A stretch of DNA of 61,926 bases. It comes from a virus. This document shows positions 48,926-55,559 of this stretch, in pieces. The stretch is taken from positions 1 to 61,926 of the IMG/VR virus record IMGVR_UViG_3300021093_000075; one strand, 5' to 3'. The notes under the pieces are model-generated. The model was not told where the DNA came from, did no database searches, and saw nothing but the letters and a program-made list of their open reading frames with translations. Within the stretch, counting starts at the first letter, position 1, and each line of letters opens with the position of its first letter. The translations under genes were made by a program, and so were the position numbers.

Positions 48926-49224
48926 TATTCAACCACAAATCCATGTCGACTGGTCATTACAGTTCGCGCTGGGTAGCGCTCTAGGTCTTCTGGGTCGTCT
49001 GGGTCTGCAAACGTTTCGTAAGCATCATCATGCATGTATGTTTCAACGCTGGTGTCGTGCAGTAAGGGGCGAACTGAGTAGGGGGTTCCCCAGTTGTTGG
49101 CAAAGTCATAATCTGGAGTGGCATACACTTCACCGCCATATCGAGGGTCGATGACTTCTCCGGGCTTAAACGACTGTTCTGTTCCGTGGAACAACTCCGG
49201 GTGTAGGTGATCTTTAGCTGCCAT
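48925..49224 (-). CDS. Tagged Arr-like ADP-ribosyltransferase (copy 4)
   Basis: The 99-residue protein starts A-A-K-D-H-L-H-P-E-L-F with the tag merging into L-F-H13-G-T-E, then K-P-G-E-V-I, V-Y-A-T-P-D-Y and V-R-P-L. It is the shortest Arr-like copy, ending T-S-R-H-G-F-V-V. ATG at 49224 is chosen over an upstream in-frame codon because it places the tag at the N-terminus. Confidence 0.7.
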   Translation of the reverse strand: MAAKDHLHPELFHGTEQSFKPGEVIDPRYGGEVYATPDYDFANNWGTPYSVRPLLHDTSVETYMHDDAYETFADPDDPEDLERYPARTVMTSRHGFVVE

Positions 49225-49603
49225 TATAAAAAATTCCTTTTCGTTCCATCGCCTCAGCAAACTCGTACCCTTCTTCTGTTTCACTGTACGCACGTTGCGG
49301 CGGAGGAATTATTCCCTTAGATGCCTTAGCTATTTTTTGACCATGTAGAACCATGCCAGTCGCAACTCCTCTACGCTGATGTTTTGGATCAACTTGGATA
49401 TTAAACATAGGACCATCCATGTGGTAAAGAATTTGCCCAACAACCTCACCGGTAGGCTTATACACAGCGTCTATTTTGTGATCGTACAGCGTACGTCCTT
49501 CTTCAAGTTCGTCAGCAAAATAATCTCCGTCTAACCACTCTCGTTGTGGGCCGGTGGGGCGATATCTAAACTGATATTTATTAAGATGATTTTTGGCAGC
49601 CAT
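49214..49603 (-). CDS. Tagged GNAT-like acetyltransferase (copy 2)
   Basis: The 129-residue protein begins A-A-K-N-H-L-N-K-Y-Q-F and has G-E-V-V-G-Q-I-L-Y, then F-N-I-Q-V-D-P-K-H-Q-R-R-G-V-A-T, the acetyl-CoA-binding motif. It overlaps the next gene by 11 bp. Confidence 0.72.
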   Translation of the reverse strand: MAAKNHLNKYQFRYRPTGPQREWLDGDYFADELEEGRTLYDHKIDAVYKPTGEVVGQILYHMDGPMFNIQVDPKHQRRGVATGMVLHGQKIAKASKGIIPPPQRAYSETEEGYEFAEAMERKGIFYNGS

Positions 49604-49605
49604 TG

Positions 49606-50130
49606 TTAATTGCTTACTTCTTTATATATGTCGTATAGCTTTTCTTTTTCTCTAAAAGTCATTGGGGCAACATGGCTATAACCTGAAGATACAAAACTTT
49701 TATGCTCTACATCAGTGATGTATTGTTTTGCTTTATTTATTACGTTGTCAAGATTGTTGGAAAATTGTGGCCCTAAATGACGGACGTAATCTCCAACAAA
49801 TTTTGTTGGAATAACCAATGAAGTTGACCCAGGATCCTCAACGTTGTTCCAATATCTGTGGATTTTTCGGATATTTCCTTCCGGAACAGGGTTGCCGTCA
49901 GTTGGGTCACCAAACATTCTTTTTGACATTGGGGCAGATTTTTGAATTTCATATGCGTGTATTTGTGCGGAACCAGGAACATACTCATCATCCCAAGTTC
50001 CGCTGTCTTCCATTTTGTGCAAAATTCTGTCTAAAGCAGATTCTTTAGTTCCAGCATGAAACAATTGATTCTCAGAAACCATATGCGGTGCTTTGCCCGC
50101 CAACGTACCGTGATAAACAATCCTACGCAT
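49606..50130 (-). CDS. YHGT/FHAGT-family protein (copy 2)
   Basis: The 174-residue paralogue of the 44467 product has R-R-I-V-Y-H-G-T, A-P-H, L-F-H-A-G-T, A-L-D-R-I, I-H-A-Y-E-I, E-D-P-G-S-T-S-L-V-I-P and H-L-G-P-Q-F. A 50-residue C-terminal helical extension is new. Like the other members it lacks the N-terminal tag. Confidence 0.75.
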   Translation of the reverse strand: MRRIVYHGTLAGKAPHMVSENQLFHAGTKESALDRILHKMEDSGTWDDEYVPGSAQIHAYEIQKSAPMSKRMFGDPTDGNPVPEGNIRKIHRYWNNVEDPGSTSLVIPTKFVGDYVRHLGPQFSNNLDNVINKAKQYITDVEHKSFVSSGYSHVAPMTFREKEKLYDIYKEVSN

Positions 50131-50132
50131 TG

Positions 50133-50513
50133 TTAATCTTCTTCGTAATTGGGTTCGTCGTTATCCCAGTCGTAATCGTTTGGGCCGGGGCGTGACGACA
50201 ATCCCCTATTATAAATTTCCCAAGCCCAATCATCGCCTTCTTTAGTCCTAAAACGAGAAGGAATTGGTTCTGGGTAGTGGAAAGGCTGATCCTTGTGCGC
50301 TTGCCCTGCACGTTTCCACATTTCTGTTGCCAAACCTTGTCTTCGATATTCTGGGTTAACTGATACATGCTCAAGTTGTTTTTCGCTCCACGCCATGTTT
50401 CCAACTTTTAATCCAGTAATAGCATCAATTGCGGTTATTTCCGCCGAACCGTATTTTTCATAAAAGGGGTAATAATTAAACTGGATAGCATTAAGGGAAT
50501 TTTTGGCAGCCAT
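50133..50513 (-). CDS. Tagged GNAT-like acetyltransferase (copy 3)
   Basis: The 126-residue protein begins A-A-K-N-S-L-N-A-I-Q-F and has V-S-V-N-P-E-Y-R-R-Q-G-L-A-T-E-M-W plus a C-terminal E-G-D-D-W-A-W-E-I-Y-N-R-G-L-S shared with copy 4. Confidence 0.75.
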   Translation of the reverse strand: MAAKNSLNAIQFNYYPFYEKYGSAEITAIDAITGLKVGNMAWSEKQLEHVSVNPEYRRQGLATEMWKRAGQAHKDQPFHYPEPIPSRFRTKEGDDWAWEIYNRGLSSRPGPNDYDWDNDEPNYEED

Positions 50514-50932
50514 TAGTAATCCTCGTCGTACGTGTTGTCGGGAGGTTTAGCCGACAGTCCACGATCATACATACCCCACGCCCACTCGTCACCTTCGGGT
50601 GTTCGATAATCCGAGTGTTTTATTTTTGGGTAATGCCACGGTTGTTGGTTATGTAATTGTTCAGCTAATTTCCACATTTCAGTGGCAATGCCTTTTCGTT
50701 GGTGTTTATCCGCTACGTCTATATCAATAATTCTTCCCTCGTATGTGTCTATGAGCTCTGGAGAAGTTTTAGGATTAGTCCAACTTAATTTACCAACATA
50801 ATTGTTTTTGTGATCTGTTACTTCAATGAAAGGGTTGTTTGGATAAAAATCGGCGTGGGGTTCTTGTTTGGGGCCATACATTACTTTGTAGGCCCCAAAC
50901 AGGGCAGAATTAAGATTATCTTTGGCAGCCAT
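50513..50932 (-). CDS. Tagged GNAT-like acetyltransferase (copy 4)
   Basis: The 139-residue protein begins A-A-K-D-N-L-N-S-A-L-F and has I-D-V-A-D-K-H-Q-R-K-G-I-A-T-E-M-W, then E-G-D-E-W-A-W-G-M-Y-D-R-G-L-S. It is the first gene of the minus-strand block and is preceded by a leaderless-type -10. Confidence 0.75.
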   Translation of the reverse strand: MAAKDNLNSALFGAYKVMYGPKQEPHADFYPNNPFIEVTDHKNNYVGKLSWTNPKTSPELIDTYEGRIIDIDVADKHQRKGIATEMWKLAEQLHNQQPWHYPKIKHSDYRTPEGDEWAWGMYDRGLSAKPPDNTYDEDY

Positions 50933-50938
50933 TGGTAT

Positions 50939-50955
50939 ATTTTATCTTGTATTAT
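50939..50955. promoter_or_regulatory. Divergent pair of leaderless -10 boxes
   Basis: On the minus strand TAAAAT (50944-50939) ends 6 nt before the ATG at 50932. On the plus strand TATTAT (50950-50955) ends 6 nt before the ATG at 50962. The whole intergenic space is 29 bp, so the two polymerases would compete. Confidence 0.6.
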
Positions 50956-50961
50956 TAGTTA

Positions 50962-51501
50962 ATGTTTGATGACGACCAACACCTGTATAAACCCAATAGG
51001 CGGGTTTATCATGGCACCTGGGGAAACGTGGCTCCTCACAACGCCAGCCAACCAGACTTCCACGCTGGTACTTACCAATCCGCCCTAGACCGGTTAAAAA
51101 CCGAGTCTTTCTTTGATTATTACGACACACAAACCGAATCATTTGATGAGAATGCTGAACCAAGCAACAGAGCCACAATTCATGCCTATGAATTAAGTGA
51201 AAAGCCTTCTCATTTAATTTACGACGACCCCCATTTTGGAACTTGGCAAGAATCCCACGTTCCAAAACGGTACAGAGAACGTGTGCCTATGTTAAACAAA
51301 TTACAATCTAAAATGGTTGATCCATTAATTGTTACTGACCATGCTTCACGATGGGGCCAAGGTCCAATACGCAGATATACAAATCTTTATGAAGACCCCG
51401 GTAGTATTTCTTATTTAATACCCGTAAATGCTGTTAGTCAGCGGCGTGTGCGGTATTTAGGTCCACAGTTCCTAAGTCGTGAAGATTTAGAAGATATGTA
51501 A
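50962..51501 (+). CDS. YHGT/FHAGT-family protein (copy 3)
   Basis: The 179-residue protein has R-R-V-Y-H-G-T, A-P-H, F-H-A-G-T, A-L-D-R-L, I-H-A-Y-E-L, Y-E-D-P-G-S-I-S-Y-L-I-P and Y-L-G-P-Q-F. A larger central insert separates the conserved blocks. Leaderless promoter. Confidence 0.75.
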   Translation: MFDDDQHLYKPNRRVYHGTWGNVAPHNASQPDFHAGTYQSALDRLKTESFFDYYDTQTESFDENAEPSNRATIHAYELSEKPSHLIYDDPHFGTWQESHVPKRYRERVPMLNKLQSKMVDPLIVTDHASRWGQGPIRRYTNLYEDPGSISYLIPVNAVSQRRVRYLGPQFLSREDLEDM

Positions 51502-51504
51502 ACA

Positions 51505-52119
51505 GTGGCTCATCACGTTTGTAGTATCCCCCGCCCAATGTATGGGTACGTCAAAAACGAGTTTCTTTACGACATGCAGGAAGGGTTTGGGCAAACCACC
51601 CCAGCACTGTTGTATGGGCTTTCAGCCCTACCTAATCGAGCTTGGGGTATTTCAGCCCTTTTGTCAAACGGGGCGTTAATCCAACATTTACCTGTTCATG
51701 CTTTCTTAAAGAACCCAACAAGCCCACATAACCATCAGTTAGGTGAACTCCAGGTTTGGTCATGTTACGGACAGGATTTTGGTGTTGAAGAATTTAGTGC
51801 CTTGTCGGAATTGTCCGTAAGGGCGTATCTAAAAGGATCGTGGGAATCCGCCCACTATTGGTTTACAGCCGCCCCATACGACGATGTATATTCACGAACT
51901 CCAGACCAACACAAGCATTTTAATTTTATCTGGCTTGACTGCGGGCATTTAGCAGCATTGCCGGGAAACCGATTGCTTGTACACGACCCATCATTTACGG
52001 TAGACATGCCCAAGTGGGGAGATCGCCCTAGATACAAAGTCAACACTCAATACTGGTATCCAGAAGCTTTTGACCAAAAGCCACAATTTGATTCAACTAT
52101 TGACGATCAAACTGCCTAG
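51505..52119 (+). CDS. Island protein of unknown function
   Basis: The 204-residue protein is not recognised. It is rich in aromatic and His residues (M-Y-G-Y-V-K-N, W-S-C-Y-G-Q-D-F-G, F-I-W-L-D-C-G-H-L). A GTG start lies 3 nt after the preceding stop. Its end overlaps the end of the converging gene by 4 bp. Confidence 0.7.
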   Translation: MAHHVCSIPRPMYGYVKNEFLYDMQEGFGQTTPALLYGLSALPNRAWGISALLSNGALIQHLPVHAFLKNPTSPHNHQLGELQVWSCYGQDFGVEEFSALSELSVRAYLKGSWESAHYWFTAAPYDDVYSRTPDQHKHFNFIWLDCGHLAALPGNRLLVHDPSFTVDMPKWGDRPRYKVNTQYWYPEAFDQKPQFDSTIDDQTA

Positions 52120-52517
52120 GGGAATGGTTCTATCTTTAAAATATTATGAGGTGCAATTTTCCCAACGTTCAAAACTGAACCAGTTTGTTTTAATGAGTTT
52201 TTCCAATCAACTCCGCTTCTAAGTTGTGTTTCATCAAAATCTCTAGGCAAACCTGTATGAACTGGCTCTTCAAACGAGTTGTAATCAGGAGTTAAATTGC
52301 GAGGATTTGCTCTTATTGTAATGATTGACGTTGGTGTTTCTAATCCACCATAATCAGATTGCCTAAGCGCGTAGTGTTCTGCAAGTTCGTAATCGTTTGT
52401 TAGATATGAATTAGGGCCTAAACCTTGAGCCTTTATATATTCAAGATTTTTATCAGTGGTGGCATGAAACAAATGTAAATGAAATTGCCCATCGCTAATG
52501 TGGTCTCTAGCAGCCAT
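52116..52517 (-). CDS. Tagged ART-like protein
   Basis: The 133-residue protein starts A-A-R-D-H-I-S-D-G-Q-F, then L-F-H18-A-T-T-D, I-K-A-Q-G-L, Y-L-T-N-D-Y-E-L-A-E-H-Y-A and I-I-T-I-R. The H-A-T and L-T-x-D pattern matches an ADP-ribosyltransferase-type fold different from the Arr-like copies. It is second in a two-gene minus-strand unit. Confidence 0.68.
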   Translation of the reverse strand: MAARDHISDGQFHLHLFHATTDKNLEYIKAQGLGPNSYLTNDYELAEHYALRQSDYGGLETPTSIITIRANPRNLTPDYNSFEEPVHTGLPRDFDETQLRSGVDWKNSLKQTGSVLNVGKIAPHNILKIEPFP

Positions 52518-52519
52518 AA

Positions 52520-53206
52520 CTAACGTTTATAGAATGGAAACAGCTCATCACCAGACGGTTTGCCAGATGTTAATGGATACCCATCATCTGGAACTCCCAT
52601 TTCTCCTTTTACGTACTCGTGAACGTCTGAAAGCTCTCCACCATCGTACGGAATTCTAAATTGCTGGCTGCTTAAATGCTTAACATATCCTTCGTTAACG
52701 GCGTTCTTTGAGATAACAAACGAAGTAGAGCCGGGATCTTCCCATCGATTGACATATTTGTGAACAAATGGTTTTCCATCCTTTGACCGCTCTGGAACTT
52801 GTAAGTCCTCAACGTAGTCACTAGGCCAATCTTGGTCTTCAGAATACCCTTGAGTGTGTGGGTCTTCAAACGTAAGCATTGTGGGTCGACGCAGTATTTG
52901 ATACGTGTGAAGGTTGAATGAGGGGTCTGGGCCCTCACCATGCGTAAACAGGCTTTCATGCGCAGCCTGTTTTTTGTTGGTATCTGTTATTTCTGGAAAA
53001 TGGTCGTCGGTATAGTATTCAGACATTTGGAGATTTGTTTGATACGCGGCTCGATCAAGGGCAGCATTTAGTGTTCCGGCATGGAATGATGGTCCACCAG
53101 CGCCTTCTGAGAGATGCGGAGCTTTATGTTCAGGTGCATTTGCGTGGTAAACAATAAGCGGCTTACCACGCCATCGAGGAGAATCATATTTCTTTTTAAT
53201 AGCCAC
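52520..53206 (-). CDS. YHGT/FHAGT-family protein (copy 4)
   Basis: The 228-residue protein is the largest family member: L-I-V-Y-H-A-N-A (His kept, Gly-Thr changed), A-P-H-L, F-H-A-G-T, A-L-D-R-A, L-H-T-Y-Q-I, E-D-P-G-S-T-S-F-V-I and V-K-H-L. A C-terminal extension follows. GTG start after a leaderless-type -10. Confidence 0.72.
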   Translation of the reverse strand: MAIKKKYDSPRWRGKPLIVYHANAPEHKAPHLSEGAGGPSFHAGTLNAALDRAAYQTNLQMSEYYTDDHFPEITDTNKKQAAHESLFTHGEGPDPSFNLHTYQILRRPTMLTFEDPHTQGYSEDQDWPSDYVEDLQVPERSKDGKPFVHKYVNRWEDPGSTSFVISKNAVNEGYVKHLSSQQFRIPYDGGELSDVHEYVKGEMGVPDDGYPLTSGKPSGDELFPFYKR

Positions 53207-53212
53207 TGGCCC

Positions 53213-53242
53213 ATTTTACCGTTAATTTAACTAGGGTATAAT
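53213..53242. promoter_or_regulatory. Divergent pair of leaderless -10 boxes
   Basis: On the minus strand TAAAAT (53218-53213) ends 6 nt before the GTG at 53206. On the plus strand TATAAT (53237-53242) ends 6 nt before the ATG at 53249. Confidence 0.6.
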
Positions 53243-53248
53243 TTTGTA

Positions 53249-54646
53249 ATGCCCCAACTTGGTTCACAGTTTGAAAATACCTACACTGTAGAGCCTGGGA
53301 AGACCGTGTCTAAGGTGGTCAAGGAAAAAAAAGACCTTGAGTCTGGTTTAACCCAAATAGAAAAACGGCAGGCTGAGCATCAGGGAAAGCCGTTTAGGGA
53401 CTTTGATTATGTCAAAGAGGAAGTTGAAACCCCAGATACAGTAACGGATTACGATGTTACAGAACATCCGCAAGGTATGTTGTTTGCTCCGGAAACCGGT
53501 ACATTTAGGCCTGGGGATCCGCTTTACCCAAGAGAACAGCGTTTGGCTGATGTTAAAAAGAATTACCCAGTAAGTATTAAAGGGTCAACTCCTAAATCAA
53601 AAATTGAAGAAGTTCAAAACATGATTGCTAATACTAGTTATTCTAAACAAGAGTTAGAACAGGGAGCGGCTGATATTAGAATTGAAACAACACGAGGATA
53701 CGCAGGTTCGTACGACTCGTCTGTTAACCGTATTTACTTGCGAGATGATGCATCTTTATCAGCAGACTTGGAAAGCAGTATCTTTTCTCACGAACTGGGA
53801 CATGCGTTTGATTCAAAACTTAGGATAACAAGGGGACCAAAGCGAGAACGTGAGCAAGACGTAATGATGGAGAAAAAGGGAAGGTTTACTATTTCTCCAA
53901 CTGAAGAGGGCATAGCTGACGGTATGGGTGACCGCTACGGCCATGTTACAACCGAAACCCCTGAGTGGTACAAACCTGAAGTCACCACTGAACCAACCAT
54001 GTCTGAAAACGAACGTCGATTGCACCCTTCGCACCCTGATCGGCGGATTGACATGAAATCTTACGGGTACAGTACACAAAATGATGCTTGGTCAAATAAA
54101 CAAGAGCAGGCTTTGTACGCTGCCACTCGACTACATGTGGGTATGCATGGGCCAAAAGGTATCGCTGACATGCCGGATATGAATGAACTTGTACACAAGC
54201 ACTTACATGAAGAAGGAACAAAATGGGTAAAAAACAAAAGAGAAGAAAATGAACGCGAGTTTTGGGGTGATCGAGGTTTTGATAGGCCAGATGCCCCTAA
54301 AAAAGTGCATGACTACGATTATTTAAAAACCCCAACATTCAAAAACCAAGCACGGGCTTTGTTTTTGGGTAAGCTTTTACATGAAAATACAGCCGTACAT
54401 GAAAGCATGCATAGTCTTGGTTTTGGGGAAATTGCAACACATGCAGTAGATACATACAAGTATCACGAGGCTGTGCACCAACAAAAACAGACTCAGAACC
54501 AATTGAAACTGTGGGATGAGCCTGATCCCAAGTTGACTCCCCCTAAAAAACTAACGCGTCAGCAAATGCGTAGAGATGATTACAGACCAAAAAAGAAAAA
54601 TGAGTTTGATCGCCTTGATAGGCTGTTTGGTGGCTGGAAACAATGA
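53249..54646 (+). CDS. HExxH zinc metalloprotease-like protein
   Basis: The 465-residue protein has S-H181-E182-L-G-H185-A-F-D, a complete zincin active site on a helix. E-E-G-I-A-D-G (about residues 219-225) may supply the third ligand, as in gluzincins with a downstream Glu. The first ~110 residues are polar and probably disordered, and the last ~60 are basic. A second H-E-S-M-H (near residue 390) has the same HExxH spacing and may be another site or chance. Likely cytoplasmic. Leaderless promoter; last gene of the island. Confidence 0.75.
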   Translation: MPQLGSQFENTYTVEPGKTVSKVVKEKKDLESGLTQIEKRQAEHQGKPFRDFDYVKEEVETPDTVTDYDVTEHPQGMLFAPETGTFRPGDPLYPREQRLADVKKNYPVSIKGSTPKSKIEEVQNMIANTSYSKQELEQGAADIRIETTRGYAGSYDSSVNRIYLRDDASLSADLESSIFSHELGHAFDSKLRITRGPKREREQDVMMEKKGRFTISPTEEGIADGMGDRYGHVTTETPEWYKPEVTTEPTMSENERRLHPSHPDRRIDMKSYGYSTQNDAWSNKQEQALYAATRLHVGMHGPKGIADMPDMNELVHKHLHEEGTKWVKNKREENEREFWGDRGFDRPDAPKKVHDYDYLKTPTFKNQARALFLGKLLHENTAVHESMHSLGFGEIATHAVDTYKYHEAVHQQKQTQNQLKLWDEPDPKLTPPKKLTRQQMRRDDYRPKKKNEFDRLDRLFGGWKQ

Positions 54647-54664
54647 TGTATCATTGCTCAACGT

Positions 54665-54814
54665 ATGAGTAAACAATTAGGCTTGGGTGAATACGGAAAG
54701 CAACGTATTAAAAACTTGCTTTCTACAGTTGGAACCCAGGTTACCCCTAAAGAGCAGAAGCTGTATACAACACTTGGGATTTTGAATAAAGATGAACAAA
54801 AACCGGTTAAGTGA
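54665..54814 (+). CDS. 49-residue basic miniprotein
   Basis: The small protein is Lys/Gln-rich and unrecognised (G-L-G-E-Y-G-K-Q-R-I). It overlaps the next small gene by 23 bp. TATCAT lies 10 nt before the ATG. Confidence 0.55.
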   Translation: MSKQLGLGEYGKQRIKNLLSTVGTQVTPKEQKLYTTLGILNKDEQKPVK

Positions 54815-54953
54815 CCAGTTCTTTTCGTCTTACGAAGAAGACGACGATACAGTAGATGACAGGTGGGAAGCCCATCTAGGTAAAAAGAATCGCATGACAT
54901 CAAATGATCGTCGGTCTAAAAAGAAAATTCGTAAATTTCATAAAGATAGTTGA
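54792..54953 (+). CDS. 53-residue charged miniprotein
   Basis: The product has an acidic centre (Y-E-E-D-D-D-T-V-D-D) and a strongly basic end (R-R-S-K-K-K-I-R-K). It is unrecognised. Its stop codon lies within the -35 element of the next promoter. Confidence 0.55.
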   Translation: MNKNRLSDQFFSSYEEDDDTVDDRWEAHLGKKNRMTSNDRRSKKKIRKFHKDS

Positions 54954-54978
54954 CACGGACAGGAAACCTTGATAAGGT
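54950..54978 (+). promoter_or_regulatory. Promoter (TTGACA-17-TAAGGT)
   Basis: A perfect -35 and a good -10 are 17 nt apart. The -10 ends directly before the ATG at 54979, so transcription would start a few bases inside that frame. Confidence 0.6.
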
Positions 54979-55134
54979 ATGGTCGTTACATACAACATCA
55001 CTACTCCAGCAATGAACGATGCACGAAACCAAGCCATTAAGCTTGCCAAAGCTCAGGGCTACACCAAGTTCATGGTTTTGTCCATCGATCAGGTAGAGTA
55101 CGGGGTGTACGCGGTAACACTACAAGTCAACTAG
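54979..55134 (+). CDS. Small hypothetical protein (51 or 40 residues)
   Basis: The frame encodes an alpha/beta peptide (Q-A-I-K-L-A-K-A-Q-G, F-M-V-L-S-I). If the promoter above is used, the ATG at 54979 lies upstream of the mRNA start and the ATG at 55012 would be the real start; otherwise the gene is part of the upstream unit. Confidence 0.5.
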   Translation: MVVTYNITTPAMNDARNQAIKLAKAQGYTKFMVLSIDQVEYGVYAVTLQVN

Positions 55135-55142
55135 GAGACATT

Positions 55143-55406
55143 ATGAAAAAGAAGAAGATGAGTTTTGATGAGTGGTTGGAGTACGGCGTTAGCCAAAAAT
55201 GGTGTTTGTGGCCAGTGTGCTACGTCCACGACGGTGTGCCACTAACAGTGGATGAGGAATTTGAATTTGACGAAGGGCACGACCCCTGCGTTCATGTCAT
55301 CCGTGTTTTGGAAAGCCCAGAACAGTGGGAAGAAGCCTTGCAACACATGGGTTCCCATCTTCCATATCGTATGCCAAGGGACATGGTTCCCCAAGATATC
55401 GAGTAG
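55143..55406 (+). CDS. Hypothetical small acidic protein
   Basis: The 87-residue protein starts with four Lys in K-K-K-K-M and then becomes acidic, with W-C-L-W-P-V-C-Y in the first third. It is unrecognised. CTAGGAGACATT precedes the ATG. Confidence 0.7.
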   Translation: MKKKKMSFDEWLEYGVSQKWCLWPVCYVHDGVPLTVDEEFEFDEGHDPCVHVIRVLESPEQWEEALQHMGSHLPYRMPRDMVPQDIE

Positions 55407-55409
55407 AAT
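55404..55409 (+). promoter_or_regulatory. -10 box for leaderless transcript
   Basis: TAGAAT overlaps the upstream stop and ends 6 nt before the GTG at 55416. Confidence 0.5.
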
Positions 55410-55415
55410 ATTGGG

Positions 55416-55559
55416 GTGACTGACGAAGTTCCTGCCCCAGATTCACAAGATACGAGTGAGCAATGTGTTCGCTGTGGCTGCCACATGCGCCCAGAGCATG
55501 CTCACTACAGATGCGACAACTGTGGTTGCCGTGATGCCTGTTGTGAAGGAGTATATTAG
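55416..55559 (+). CDS. 47-residue cysteine-rich zinc miniprotein
   Basis: The product contains C-V-R-C-G-C-H and C-D-N-C-G-C then C-C, with His between, as in a double zinc ribbon or knuckle. GTG start, leaderless; the stop overlaps the next GTG. Confidence 0.6.
   Translation: MTDEVPAPDSQDTSEQCVRCGCHMRPEHAHYRCDNCGCRDACCEGVY

Noticed and set aside
52672-52959. Alternative minus-strand frame within 52520-53206
   Set aside because: The longer frame shows conserved YHGT/FHAGT family motifs along its length, so the inner frame is a shadow.
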